This document shows, one piece after another, positions 9,961 to 21,114 of a DNA stretch of 64,000 nt. The notes below the pieces were generated by a model that saw only the letters and a program-made list of their open reading frames with translations, was not told the DNA's origin and made no database searches. How positions within the stretch are numbered: position 1 is the first letter of the stretch; each line of letters starts with the position of its first letter. Origin of the DNA: Balaenoptera acutorostrata (lineage: Eukaryota > Chordata > Mammalia > Artiodactyla > Balaenopteridae). The translations under genes were made by a program, and so were the position numbers. Location of the stretch: NCBI RefSeq assembly GCF_949987535.1, contig NC_080078.1:31206942-31270941 (forward strand), read 5' to 3'.

Positions 9961-10344
9961 TTAACAATTATTTATCTGTCATGGCTTGTTCTATTCCATC
10001 TGTGTCTTAACTCCTTGTATTTGCTCCACGAAGCTGAATTCATCTTCCTCTTGCGGATGCTTCTGCTTCTCCATCCCAGTCCAGTCCTTAAGACAGCCTC
10101 AGATGATGGCTTTACCTGGATAAGACCCCAGGAACCTCCCCCGCGGCTGTCAGTTTCCTCCAGATAACGCAACAAATATTTCAAACTGGCCTTATGGCCA
10201 AAACTCAACACTGCTCTAATGTCTGAAATGCTCAATCGAACTGAGCGTCATTCTCCTGGGAGACCAAGAATTCACAGTCTTACTGCAAATGCATTTATTG
10301 GCTATCTTTGCTACAATGCAGTAAGGATGAAGAAAACTGCAGAT
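9961..10344. other. Unique sequence
   Basis: No repeat named. An 87-codon minus-strand frame spans most of it but shows no family features. Confidence 0.45.
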
Positions 10345-10817
10345 AATAGAGGTGGATGCATTCATTTCCTGTGGCTACTGTAGCAAATTACCACAAACTT
10401 GGTGGACAGAAGTCCAAAATCACTGTCACTGGGCTGAACTCAAGCTGTTGCTCCCTCCAGAGGCTCCAGGGGAGATCGTTCCTTGCCTCTTCCAGCTTCT
10501 GGCTGCTGGCGTTCCTCGGCTTGTGGCTGCATCACTCCGGTCTTCAAGGTCAGCATCTTTCAACCTCTCTCTGCCTCCTTGGTCACATTGCCTCCTCCTC
10601 TCCTGTGTGTCTGTGTTCTCTCCTTTTGCCGCTCTCCTACAAGGACACTTATGATTGCATTTAAGACCCACCGGAATAATTCAGGATAACCTCCTTAATC
10701 ATAAAATCCATAGCTTAACCACATCTGCAAAGACCATTTTCCCAAATAAAGTCACATAAACGGGTTCCAGGGATTAGGATCTGTTATCTTTAGGGGCCAT
10801 TATTCAGCCCACGACAG
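10345..10817 (-). mobile_element. MLT1-like MaLR LTR, reverse
   Basis: Reverse-oriented LTR landmarks: TGGCTACTGTAGCAAATTAC, CTCCAGAGGCTCCAGGGGAG, GCCTCTTCCAGCTTCTGGCT, TTCCCAAATAAAGTCACATA, GGTTCCAGGGATTAGGATCT, ending GCCCACGACA. Frames of 66-102 codons on both strands here are chance frames in the LTR. Confidence 0.75.
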
Positions 10818-11034
10818 TGGGTTACATGAGACACCAGATGACATGGGAATTAGCAACTGTTATGCACCTACTATATGCTGGATGCTTTCCTCAAAACAGC
10901 CTGCTGTGCTAAATATAATTCCCGTCGTATGCATGGTGTTGGCTTTTAAAAAGCAATAAAACAAACTTAGAATAGTAGCAGCGTTTGTTTTTTTCATTTC
11001 ACATGAAATCGTAATTAATCAGCCCGACACGGAG

Positions 11035-11275
11035 CACACACTGTTTTTCCTCCTTGCATCCCCTGTCCCCACCATCCTGAAACTGGCTAATACTTTCTTG
11101 CCTTTCAAACTGCAGCTCAATCCAGTCTCCAGGGGGCCCTTCCCTGGACCCCAGGCTGGGTGGTGACCCTTCTTTGGGGCCCCTGATACCTGGCTTGTCT
11201 GTTCTCTCTGATCAATGACTCATTTTCTGTCCAGGAGACTGGCTCCTCTGAGGGAGGGGCTCATGCAACTTACAC
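11035..11275 (+). repeat. L2 fragment
   Basis: CAGCTCAATCCAGTCTCCAG, GGCCCTTCCCTGGACC and TCAATGACTCATTTTCTGTC resemble the L2 3' region; terminal repeat absent. Confidence 0.55.
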
Positions 11276-11299
11276 AGACAACACAGTAACCATTTGTAG

Positions 11300-11385
11300 A
11301 ATTATAAAGTGACAAGACAGGGGCTCAGAAAAGTTTATATTATTTGTCTGAGATCATACAGCCAGAGATTTTCTTCTTATAATAA
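11300..11385 (-). repeat. MIR fragment, reverse
   Basis: ACAGGGGCTCAGAAAAGTTT then TTTGTCTGAGATCATACAGC match the reversed MIR core. Confidence 0.6.
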
Positions 11386-11389
11386 ATGA

Positions 11390-11815
11390 ATCTATTTCCC
11401 TTTTAGAAAATTAAAATGCACGGATGAAAATCTCCCACCTCCAAACAATGTTAAGAACATCAGAACTTCCAGACCTCTTTTTATTTCACATGCTCATGAA
11501 TATGTCCATAAAATATATGGTACCCTCTGTGATTTTTTTACATAAATGGTATCATGCTGAATTTATTCTTAGGCAACTCACATTTTTACTCAACAATATG
11601 TCTTTGAGATTTCCCTCTCCAGCTGATGTAAATTCATTCCTTTTGATGATCATGTTTTATTCCATCATATAAATATACCGTATTCTATTTATTCTTTCTC
11701 TTGATGAACTTTCAGGTAGATTTCAATTTTTTTTATTACCAAGAGCAGTTTTGCAGTGAAGATTCCTGTGCACATCTTTAGTTTCATATAGACAAGTGCT
11801 TCTCCAGAGCAGATA
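11390..11815 (-). repeat. Old L1 (L1M) ORF2 3' region, reverse
   Basis: Shows the reversed L1 order TAAATGGTATCATGCTGAAT, TTTACTCAACAATATGTCTT, TTTTATTCCATCATATAAAT, then CAGTTTTGCAGTGAAGATTC. Strongly diverged. Confidence 0.6.
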
Positions 11816-12099
11816 CTTACAAGCACCACCGGGGTTTGAACCCAAGTCTTCCTGCATTGAACCTCAAGCTTCTGCTTGTGGTTCTAGCAAAAGATCACAG
11901 CTGAGGGGCAGATGGATTACCTGGAATCCTGAGAATAGAGATTCTAACAGCATCATTAAAGGGAGAACCAATTTCAGCACATACGTCATCTCAGAACTGG
12001 TCCTGCACCCTGCCTCTGCCCTTCTAGCTATATGACATTGGATAAGTCCCCTGTTGGGACCTGTTGGCCCCTAAGGAAGATGTAGAACAAGATGATCAC

Positions 12100-12935
12100 T
12101 AGGATCATCAGGACCCTAATATTGGGAGATACTCAGGAGGCCCCCCAACTTTGTTACTATGCTTCTAGCAGTGACCTCGGGACCAAGCCCCATCATTTTT
12201 CTTTACTTCCCATGTACATTCTACAGAAGACCCCTCCACCCCATTGCTGTTGCCTGGGTCACCCCAGCCTGGTCCCCATCTTTTCTTGCCTGGACTACAG
12301 CAATAGTTTCCTCATTCCTCTTTCTCTCTCTGCTCAATTCCTCCTCCCAGATCCTTCTGATCAATCCCTTTGAGCAATTTCAAAATTCCTGCCTGATCTG
12401 TTCACTCCTCCTTTGCTTAAAATAGGCAATGGCTGCCCACGGCTCTTTAGACAAAGCCTCGGAATCCTTGACATCCTCTGTGAAGCCCTCTGGGAATTGA
12501 CCCCGACACCTCTCCAGTTTCAGCTCACACCTCCCTTTGCCCCTGCCACATGTGCCTTCTTTGGTTTCCTGTGCCATGCTCCTCCTGCCACAGGGCCTTT
12601 GCACAAGCTGTTCTCTTTGGCTGGAGTGCCCATTACCCTTCTCCTTGAACTAGCTAACTCCTACTCACCTTTTTCATATCATTTCAGGGTCACCTCCACA
12701 CGGAACCTTTCACAGAGTCTCAATCAAATTCCCCATTTTCTTAACACCCACATCTTTTTTTTTTCATAACTCCTTTCAACAAATTGGAATCCTGTTTATC
12801 TGTGGCATTACTTTGATTAATGTCTGTCTCCCCCTAGACTGTATGGTCCATGAGGGCAGGAAAAATGTCTTTTCCCCTACTTTATCCACAGTGCTTTGCA
12901 CATAGTGGATGCTAAAGAAACCGTGGCTGCAGGAA
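12100..12935 (+). repeat. L2 LINE 3' region, long copy
   Basis: GGCTGCCCACGGCTCTTTAG, CACAGGGCCTTTGCACAAGC, TTGGCTGGAGTGCCCATTAC, TGAGGGCAGGAAAAATGTC and GTGCTTTGCACATAGTGGAT follow L2 3' order over about 700 bp from 12210. Frames of 74-118 codons here are L2 shadows. Confidence 0.85.
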
Positions 12936-13119
12936 GGAACAAAAAGGAGGGTGAATACAGCTGGTGCCCTCACATCTGCTCCCACTTGGCAGTAACAGGG
13001 CCTGGGGACAGATTGGATCTTCTCAGACCCTTGGTGGTTTTATTAAAAGAGGAAGATGAGAAAGGCAAAGAAGGGGAATACCTTTACCATGTCCATTAAA
13101 AAAATTGTTAGATTGATAA

Positions 13120-13275
13120 TAATTCAACCCATTTAACCTCTCTGAGCCTCCGTTTTCGCATCTGTAAAATAGGGGCAACAGTTGTTCCCACCTCATAGGG
13201 CTGTTGTAACGAGTAAATAAGATGCTTGCGTGTCAAAACACTTAGCACGTTGACTGACATGTAGAAAGTTACTTC
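13120..13275 (+). repeat. MIR SINE, core and 3' part
   Basis: TTTAACCTCTCTGAGCCTCC, TCGCATCTGTAAAATAGGGG and CTCATAGGGCTGTTGTAACG are a clear MIR core. Confidence 0.85.
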
Positions 13276-13474
13276 CCACTGATTCTCGTAGGAGCGGCTC
13301 CGTGAATGACAGCTGACGTGAGGAACGCTTTGCTGAGCCAAGATTTGTGGATTCAGGGCTTTAAATTCACGGTATCCTTTGATCCTCACATCAGCCTATT
13401 AATTTGTCAACTTGCTCCCAAATCTGAATACTCCCCGATGGCCCAAGGCTTGAATCTGCCACACGTGACCCCAC

Positions 13475-13612
13475 GCTACTCAGACTGGGGTCCTGAGACC
13501 TACAGCATCAACATCCCCTGGGAGCCTGTTGGAGACGCAGCATCTCAGGCCCTGCCCAGACCTCCCGAACCAGAATCTGCATTTTATACGAGATCCCCAG
13601 GAGTTTCAAATT
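13475..13612 (+). repeat. MER5A hAT fragment
   Basis: GGGGTCCTGAGACCTACAGC, AACATCCCCTGGGAGCCTGT, CCCGAACCAGAATCTGCATT and AGATCCCCAGGAGTTT match MER5A in order. Ends incomplete. Confidence 0.75.
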
Positions 13613-13629
13613 CTCGTCAGAGTGAGAGG

Positions 13630-14345
13630 AGCACTGAGGCCGGGCCCAGGTCACTTATGTAACTGGCCTGAGGTCACACAGCCCGTAAGGAAACGAGGTG
13701 AGGTCTGAACCCAGAGTCTGGGAGCTTGACCACTCTACCATCTGTCGTTGGGAGAACACACAATAATTGATGGAACTTTCTCATGCATTTCCTTACCTGA
13801 TCTTCACAGTAACCCTAAGAGGTAGGCAGGGAGCCCTGTTTTACAGATGACCAAGGGGTGCTCAGAAAACAAGTGACCCGTTACCAAGAGGCAGGCTTTT
13901 GAGTGAAGACACAGTCCAAGATGGCATTTTCCCTTCCTGTTTTATCAAGCAAAGGAGTAGCTCCACCCTCAGAAGGGAATTTTTAAAGTGTTGGCATTAT
14001 CTGCTTTCTCTGCTTATCCTTATAGTGTTCCCACGAGACGGGCTGGAAGAGGTATCTCAGCTTAATGATGAGGAAACGGAGGCCCAAAGGGCTAAGTGAC
14101 TTGACTAAAATCATGCAATAAGTGACAAAAAGCTGGGGAAACAGTAATAATAACAACAACAACAATAATAATAGTGATTCCCTATTACCAACAATATCGT
14201 AAGCCAGGCATTTTGCTAGCCTTGTCTAAGTTTCTCATCAACCCCAGGATTGGGTATTGTTTTTGTGACAACTGTATAATTGAGTTAACTGAGTCTCAGG
14301 GCATTAAAGATTTAGGGAGAACCATGCTCGGAGCCCAGGTCCCAA
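13630..14345 (-). repeat. Cluster of four reversed MIR pieces
   Basis: Pieces at 13630-13745 (CTGAGGTCACACAGCCCGTA), 13765-13890 (GATCTTCACAGTAACCCTAA, TTTTACAGATGACCAAGGGG), 14035-14125 (TGATGAGGAAACGGAGGCCC) and 14180-14345 (GTATAATTGAGTTAACTGAG). A short AAC/AAT trinucleotide tract lies at 14145-14173. Whether these are four insertions or broken copies is unclear. Confidence 0.7.
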
Positions 14346-14944
14346 GATAGCAACAGGCTGGGATGACCGATGTGGCAGGCCCGAAAGCCAGCTCGGTCTG
14401 TCACTTCCCAAATAGAAACATGCCTTTAATTGTATCCCTTAGCACAGGGAGGGGTCTGGCGACAGATGATCCAAGGCTGCACATGGCAAGCCTTTTCAAG
14501 CAGCACGTCAATGCCCCGGAGCCCTTCATCCCATTTGTCACCTGCTTGGCAGCTGTTACTCCGTGATTGAGCTGGAGCAGCTGACATCATGCATTTAGAC
14601 AAAATCGCCAGGTTTCCATGTTTTGATTTTTAAGCTCATTGATGTCTAAAAGAAAAGCAAGAAAACCTAATCTCTCGGGATCAGAGTCTGAAACTGTTGG
14701 GCTGAGGAGAGAGAAAATTCAGTTTTGTTGTGCACCAGCTATTGGGTATCATCTTGTAGCTCTAATAGCGCCGTGATCTTTTGGAGATAACGTTTCATTA
14801 ACTTGCAGGGTGAGACAAACAGGCATCAAGTGACCAGCACCCCTCCTGGCACAACCCATGAGCTCAAAAAATGAAAATCCATGTCAGTAACATTGTTGTT
14901 TTGAGCAATGTAAATCTTCACAATAAGTCTTTATTTCCCAGCAG
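14346..14944. other. Unique sequence, repeat-poor
   Basis: No repeat recognised. Contains TGACATCA at 14581 and ATGCATTT just after it. TTTAGACA and its complement TGTCTAAA lie about 40 bases apart. No gene. Confidence 0.5.
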
Positions 14945-15030
14945 TAGCCCAGCCTTAGCACAGTGCCTGGCACATAATAGGTACTCAGTAAACACTTGTG
15001 GAATGAATGAATGAATGAATGAATGAAACA
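14945..15030 (+). repeat. L2/MIR 3' terminus with (GAAT)n
   Basis: AGCACAGTGCCTGGCACATA and TAGGTACTCAGTAAACACTT followed by about six GAAT units at 15001-15026, the typical terminal repeat of this LINE/SINE pair. Confidence 0.75.
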
Positions 15031-15539
15031 AAGCAATGGGGATGATTATTTACATTGGCAGTGAGTTCTCTTTTTAGCTACCCAGCACCTGAAGCTCCTT
15101 CCTTCACCTAGAACATTTTCCCACCTTTTGAGGCAGAGCCCACCTCCCACTTCAGAAGATAAAAATGCCAAATACCCACTTTCATGGGTCTCAGTGGCTG
15201 CCAAGCTCTGCCAATCTGTTGCACCAACTCCAAAGTGGAACTGGAGCTGCAGGCATCAAGGAACTGGGGACAAGTGAAATCCATTTTGAAAACGGATGAT
15301 GGCTGTGGTGGTGGCTTCCTTCAATTTCCCAGGCTAACAGCACACCCAATGTCCAGGGCTGGTGCTGAGGACCATGAAGTTTCTTAGTGATGTTGGGAGT
15401 GATGACGACTAGTTCTGCTGGGACATTTGGGTAGCTGAAGCTGCTTCATGGTTCTGAAAATGACTCACTGGTCCTCTGGTCGTGAGCTTCCTTATGACAC
15501 CCAGGCTTAGCTTCTGTTACCTGCTACCAAAGTCCCCGG
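15031..15539. other. Mostly unique sequence
   Basis: 15065-15180 has weak L2-like text (CACCTAGAACATTTTCCCAC). The remainder is unique; a 67-codon frame at 15184-15387 lacks any domain. Confidence 0.4.
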
Positions 15540-15685
15540 CCACTCATTCCATCACTTATAGATGAAAGAAACGATGCTGACAGGGTAAAGTGACTTGCCC
15601 AAGGTCACACAACTGCTGAATGACAGAGCCCATTTACAAACTCAGGTCTAGAAATTCTAAAGCTCAGACCCTCTGAGTTTCACTG
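15540..15685 (-). repeat. MIR SINE, reverse
   Basis: AAAGTGACTTGCCCAAGGTC then ACACAACTGCTGAATGACAG are the reversed MIR core. Confidence 0.8.
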
Positions 15686-16094
15686 AACTTCTGAAAAGAA
15701 ATACGTTCCAATTAAACAACTTGGCTGCTGAGAATGTGAGGTCTGGTTGCAGGAGTCAAGAGTCTTTTCCCTGATTGGTGCACATACACGCCATGTAGTC
15801 ACGCGGACAAGTGCGCGTGGGTGGGTCCGTCATGCAAACCCACGTGGACACTCTGTACAGAAGACAGCCTGGCCATCTGAACTTTGGAGTTCTGGCTAAA
15901 AGGAGAAATCCATTTGTCCAGCATTCATCAAAAGAATCCCTGTAACTCAGGCAGAATGGACTCAATTTTTAATTGGGTTCAAGTCAGATAATTACTCAGC
16001 TGCCCATAAAAACTCATTTTAATTTATTAAATGGAGCTTCCAAAATAGCATTGCTCTGGAGTGTGGCCAACTGTGTAGGCGATTTGTCTAAAGG
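15686..16094. other. Unique sequence
   Basis: A small CpG-bearing patch occurs at about 15790-15850 (CACGCGGACAAGTGCGCGTG) but is far too short for a CpG island. No gene. Confidence 0.5.
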
Positions 16095-16300
16095 AAAGTG
16101 TTTGGGGCTGAAACCTGAATCCTTTCTTGCCCAGCAGCTGAAGGACTTGGACAAGTGACTCAACCTCTCTGAACTATAGTTTCCTTACGTTTCTATGGGT
16201 ACGATATTTTTATCTGCCCTGTGGCAGTGTTGAGGATAAATGAGAAGTCTATGTAAACTCTGGCTTGGCACAGAGAAGGTGCTCAATAAATGATACAAGG
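16095..16300 (+). repeat. MIR SINE
   Basis: GGACTTGGACAAGTGACTCA, ACCTCTCTGAACTATAGTTT and AGAAGGTGCTCAATAAATGA span core to terminus. Confidence 0.85.
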
Positions 16301-17074
16301 ATATAAGAAGGATTCCCTTACAATAAATCACTAGAAGTCAAATTACTGAGTAAAACAGCATGGAACAGTCTTAAGAATTCTTGATTTGTATCTCAACTTT
16401 TTTTCCTAAAAGGTAGCACCAATTTTCACAGCCGCTGGCAATTTATAAAAGCACCTGTTTTATAAAGGATTTTAACCAGATCCTTTCCAGTTGGCACAGG
16501 TTGCTGAACGATAGCATGTCAGAAACCAAAACTGAGGATCACGTTTCAAGTAAACTTGGGTGATTCATGAACTGATAAAGGATTCACACAGGTCACATTC
16601 AACCAAAGTGCAGGGCACAGGGCAATTGTCAAAACACCCTGCCTTCAATGGTGGGTGCCGAGTGCTGTCGAGCTTCTGCGGTTGGATCGGTAACTCTTAA
16701 ATTTGCAAAGGACCTTTCAGGCTTGATCCGACTTGCGCTCAGGGCAGGAATGACTGAAGCCAAGGTCTGTGTACAGAGGGGAAGGAAAGCCAAGAATTCA
16801 AAAGACGGAGCATCATTAGGGAGGAACATGGCAGGTGATGGCGTTGGCTTTGTTGGAATCCCCAGAGGAAAAGGCTTTAGAAGAGTAAGAAAAATAGAAG
16901 CACATGGGATGAATCCTACAGCCACCAAAATCCTTTTTCTTCTAGAATGGAGAGGACCACCACTTATCTGTCCATGAAAAGTTGGAAACATGGATTGATT
17001 TACAACAGAAACCCCTGGCCATTTGTTGACTGACAAAGCTCATCGTACTTTATCTTGTGATCTGGGTCATGCAC
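16301..17074. other. Unique sequence with opposed open frames
   Basis: Between 16629 and 17036 both strands are open (135 codons minus, 109 codons plus). Neither product resembles a known family, and overlapping frames on both strands argue against coding. Confidence 0.5.
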
Positions 17075-17260
17075 GAAAGGATTTTTGAAAACTTTGGAGC
17101 CAGACAGATCTGTGTTCAAAGGCTGCCTCCATCATTAAGACCTGTGTGTCCTGGCTGTCCTGCCTTGGGTTTCTTGTTCGCGTTCCTCACTCAGCCCGCT
17201 TTGATTGTTCTCATTGTGCCTGTGGGTGCTTGAGCACATAGGGGGCGCTCTGAGAGCCAT
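17075..17260 (+). repeat. MIR SINE, decayed
   Basis: TTGGAGCCAGACAGATCTGT and GTTCAAAGGCTGCCTCCATC match the MIR head; the rest is weak. Confidence 0.55.
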
Positions 17261-18320
17261 CCCAGCATCAGCCTCCTTCCTATCCTCTGCCTAATCTGCT
17301 AATTGGGAGAAAACCATGATAGGTGCCCCGGCTCTCAGCTTGCCGCACAAGTGACAGCAGTGCCCCAATTCTGCTGTTCCCGGTGACTGCACGTGTGCTG
17401 TCAAAAGACCTATTGCACGTGCTGGTCAATCCACGCTTTGGAGATCTGAAGAGCGCACACCTGCACGCACTTGATCCAGGTGAATAGAGATGTGTGCAGT
17501 ACAGATGTGGGCCACCTGTTCATCCTGTCAAGCGCAAAAGTACTGACCTAACGTAATTTGTTTGGCAGCCTCTCAGCAGGGGCTGCCAAGACTCCCTAAA
17601 CATTAAGGGCATTAACGTCCCCCCTTGGAGGAGATGTTCGCTTTTAACCAATGTTAAATTCTTCATCAGCCAGTGCTGGCCAGGAAATCTGTCCCTGCTG
17701 TCGGGGGAAGAGATCCAAGTGTTCAGCTGAGCAGCGCTTCATGAATAATTTTAATTTCTTTTAAAAAAGGAAAAACAATAGAGTTTGGTTGCCTTTGTTG
17801 CTCAGCAACTGCTTACCAGGGTTCTTTGAACCAATGGTTCTGGCCCGGTGGGTGGGGCACACCCCTGCCCTGCAAGGATGGTACTCAATAATTTATGGCT
17901 GTGGACCATACACTCTAATGCTTGGCTTTGGAAATAAGGCTGGTAGCGGGAGGAGATGGGGAAAGGATGATCTGACTGCAAACTTCTAATTAATGTATGT
18001 TTTATTGACGCTTATGAAGCCTGAAATATTAACGGAAGCAAGTGGATGCATAATTGATATGCCCCATAGAAAATGTGAATTATTGGACATGGACGGGAAA
18101 CCCCAAATGTCCTTCTGTCAAAGACATGAGAAGGTTCCTGAAGCTACTTGCGATGATGGAGTGCTTTGTGTTGCTGGGAGCCTTGAAATCTCTGTGTAAT
18201 CTGGCAGCTGGTATCAGAAGGATGTTCTTTTCAGTATCTTGTCTCTTGGATGAATATACCATTTCACCATTTCTTTAGGGGAGGAGACAGGGACAAAGAG
18301 AGATCTTGTATTAATGGCAT
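17261..18320. other. Repeat-poor 1-kb unique segment
   Basis: No mobile element recognised for about 1 kb, unusual for this window. It holds an E-box cluster (17390-17518), then AT-rich TAAT-containing stretches (TTTTAATTTC near 17750, TCTAATTAATG near 17985). Frames of 60-74 codons overlap on both strands. A regulatory role is inference. Confidence 0.45.
17390..17518. promoter_or_regulatory. E-box cluster (candidate enhancer core)
   Basis: Six CANNTG sites in 129 bases: CACGTG at 17390-17395 and 17416-17421, CACCTG at 17458-17463, CAGGTG at 17477-17482, CAGATG at 17502-17507 and CACCTG at 17513-17518. Such sites bind bHLH factors in general. Function here is untested. Confidence 0.3.
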
Positions 18321-18324
18321 CCCA

Positions 18325-18535
18325 AATGTGTGAGAGGCATTTTTCCAACCCTCTCATTTATCATCATGATGATAATACCAACCCTATTATATAATAATAC
18401 CAACGCTATTATAAATCCCATTTTATGGGTGAAAAACTAAGATGCAGAAAGGTAAAGTGACCTGCCTAAAGTCACATGATTAGTGAGTGGTGAAGCTAGA
18501 GTTCAAAGCCTATTCCTTTTACACCACAGTGGTAA
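18325..18535 (-). repeat. MIR SINE, reverse
   Basis: CCCATTTTATGGGTGAAAAA, GGTAAAGTGACCTGCCTAAA and GTCACATGATTAGTGAGTGG are reversed MIR core. A roughly 20-bp near-duplicate (AATACCAACCCTATTAT / AATACCAACGCTATTAT) lies within it. Confidence 0.85.
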
Positions 18536-18589
18536 TTGCTGTGGGCAAGATTCACTAGTGATGTTAAAAATAGTGGATGACAAAAGAGT

Positions 18590-18800
18590 GTGTGGGTGGG
18601 AATCCTGGCCCATCACTTCCAAGAAGTAGACTGTAAGCAAGCCACCTAATCGCTCTGTGACTCAATTTCCTCACCTGTAAAACTGGGATAATGATAGTAC
18701 CTATCTTATAAGATTGTTATGGGATTGAGCAAGCAATACATCTACAGCCTTAGCCTCTGGCACGTGATCACCTTTAGGTATTACAGTTATTATGACCACA
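18590..18800 (+). repeat. MIR SINE
   Basis: GCAAGCCACCTAATCGCTCT, CACCTGTAAAACTGGGATAA and GATAGTACCTATCTTATAAG follow MIR core; the minus-strand 168-codon frame crossing it is spurious. Confidence 0.85.
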
Positions 18801-18949
18801 GAGAATGAGAAATGGGTCAGAGAGATAACACGACACCAGTTGTAAGAAAGCAGTTTTCTCGCCTGAGTGAGTTGGAGCAATATTGCAAGGTTTCAAGCAA
18901 AGGAAAGATAATAAGAAAGATGCAATTTGACTTATGTTTCGGATGGTTC

Positions 18950-19320
18950 CCTCCGGTTGTTGTGTTGAGAATAGACCAAGAGGAAGCAAGGAGATGACTT
19001 GGGAGGCTTGATGGAAATCCAGTGAGGGGTAATGGTGAGTGAAATCACAGTGGAAGCAGAGGAAGCAGTGAAAATTGCTTAGATTCCAGATATGTTTTGA
19101 ATGTATAGCCAACAGGATTAGTTGATAGACTGGATGGGGGGTGTGAAAGAAAATGCAATCAAAGCTGAGTCCAGACAACCGGGAAGATGGGGTTGCCATC
19201 AAAGATGGGAAGGATATAGTGGAACAGGTGTGTGGAGGTCTAGTTTGGGGCTCCTCGGATTTGAGATGCCAGTCGGACATCCCTCAGGAGAGGCCAAGTA
19301 GACAGTTCTGTCCATGAGTC
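18950..19320. repeat. L2 fragment, internal part
   Basis: CTCCTCGGATTTGAGATGCC, AGTCGGACATCCCTCAGGAG and AAGTAGACAGTTCTGTCCAT resemble the L2 block usually read as gaggtgcctatgggacatcc. Same direction as the fragment at 3565-3780. Confidence 0.55.
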
Positions 19321-19904
19321 TGGAAAAGGCATATTCTCCAAATCTCTTCTTTTTGTTCCTAGCTGCAATTCATTCTCTCCTGGCAAACATCCAGGAACAA
19401 AAAAGGAGAAAATAAAAAATGCACCAGCAAATCCATTTAGGTCATGCCCCACACTTTGGATGTACATTTGTAAAGAGTATTAAATTGTGTCATACGACTT
19501 CCTGAAAAATGTACTCACTAGAAAGGCAGAGGACGACGACGATAATGATGATTAGAAAAAGAGAGAGAGAGAATATCACCAACCAGCTCAGAGAGAAACA
19601 AATGACAAGGAAAGAAAAAAGGAAGGAGACAAACATTTTTAAACATTCAAGTGGCAATGTGATTCTTTGTCTTTAAAGAAAAATCAGCCTCGTGGGGCAT
19701 TGGAATAACAGCCAAACGAATGTATTGGGTTTGTCTGTTTCTCAAAACTCAGGTGAATGCTGATCAAGAAATGAACTCTATCAGAAATCCCAGAAGCTTC
19801 ATTAGAGTTGAGTTTCCTTATCTACCCTGGGGACAGCAGGATGCCCAAGGTCCTCCCTGAGGCCCCGAAATGCAAAAAAGCCCTTAATGGGAGAACACAG
19901 TGAG
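19321..19904. other. Unique and low-complexity sequence
   Basis: A GAC/GAT-rich and GA-rich patch at about 19530-19630; otherwise unique. No gene. Confidence 0.5.
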
Positions 19905-20115
19905 AGAAGAGAGGAGGGGGGAACCTTGCCGTGAGCCTGGTGCATGATGTGTCTGGTCTTACTGAATCATCACCAAAACCCCATGATATAGGATCAACCT
20001 CTTCTTGCTATTGAAGAAAGTAAGGCTTAGCGGGTCTGAGTGACTTCCCCAAGTTCGCAGGGCTCTGAGAGGGGAAGGCTGGATTAGAACCCAATTCTTT
20101 TCTGACTTCAGCTTG
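19905..20115 (-). repeat. MIR SINE, reverse
   Basis: GAATCATCACCAAAACCCCA, GAGTGACTTCCCCAAGTTCG and CTGGATTAGAACCCAATTCT match reversed MIR. Confidence 0.8.
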
Positions 20116-20564
20116 AGTATTTTTCCATGGTGTCCAACAGGCTCCCTTGATGGGGACTTGGAGACCGCAGTGAAATGCCCTGATAATCAGAAATCTGAAG
20201 AGAGTGGGGAAATATACATGGGTTTCCCTGGGAGGCATGAAGGACCCTGAGCCCAGGCGCCAGCTGCAGGGACCAGCAGACCCCACTGTGCTACATTCGT
20301 AAAAGACCTCAGCTTCCACAGCTCCACTGTGAGGCCCCTCCATTCTTGACAGTGCACTTTGTCTTTGGAGACAAGGATGATATCTGTTTTGTCACCACTG
20401 TACTCCCAGTGTTTGGAAAAGCCACGTACATCATAGAGGATAAATAAGATAAACAGTAGTTAAAGGCATAAGTGAAGCAAGATCCTGAATCACCAAATAT
20501 TTCCGTATATTCGTTATAGTTGTAACACTATGAAAACTTTATTTTTAATGCAGGATCCATGTTT
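20116..20564. other. Mostly unique sequence
   Basis: 20345-20450 resembles an L2 3' end (GTCTTTGGAGACAAGGATGA, CACTGTACTCCCAGTGTTTG). The rest is unique; a 111-codon minus frame here has no support. Confidence 0.4.
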
Positions 20565-20665
20565 CCACGTTTATCAGGCACCTGCTATGTCTGGGCACTG
20601 TGCTGGGTGCTAGAGATTCAGTAATTAACAGGGCAAATTTGGCCTCTGTCCTCGTGAAACCCACT
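20565..20665 (-). repeat. L2 end, reverse
   Basis: TTATCAGGCACCTGCTATGT, GGGCACTGTGCTGGGTGCTA and CTGTCCTCGTGAAACC are the common reversed L2 terminal block. Confidence 0.7.
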
Positions 20666-20667
20666 TA

Positions 20668-20875
20668 AAAGAAGGAAAGGCTGTCATTCACAGCAACGTG
20701 GATGAACCTGGAAGACATTGTGCAAAGTGAAATAAGCCAGACACAGGAGGACAAATACTGCATGATTCCACCTATAGGAAGAATGTAAGAGTCGAACTCA
20801 TAGAAGCAGAGAGTAGAATGGTGGTTGCCAGAGGCTGAGGGGAAGGGGAAATGGGGAGTTAAAAGCAGGAGGAGT
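20668..20875 (+). mobile_element. L1M ORF2 end fragment
   Basis: CAGCAACGTGGATGAACCTG, GTGAAATAAGCCAGACACAG, GACAAATACTGCATGATTCC and AGAGTAGAATGGTGGTTGCC are the end of L1M ORF2 and start of its 3' UTR. Confidence 0.85.
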
Positions 20876-21114
20876 AAAAGGGTTTTTATTTTTTTATTTA
20901 AAAAGCGAAGTCCTCCGACTTCCTTGATGTTCTGGCTCCCCAGCCATATGGGGGGTGATGACTGAGATGCTGGAGGAGCTGACGTCCACACGGTGAAAGG
21001 CAGCCAGTGTTACTATTTCCTTCTCTTTCCCCCACCCCCACCTGTTCTCATCAAATAAACAGATTGGGGGAGGGGACCACTTCCACTGCGGCATTCAACA
21101 GAGCCCTCCTTTTT

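Noticed and set aside
15756..15860. CpG-bearing patch as a CpG-island promoter
   Set aside because: Only a handful of CpGs in under 100 bases.
16629..17036. Opposed 135- and 109-codon frames as an antisense gene pair
   Set aside because: Both strands being open over the same bases without recognisable product is expected by chance in a 64-kb window.
18774..19280. 168-codon minus-strand open frame
   Set aside because: Runs through a MIR end and an L2 fragment; no domain features.
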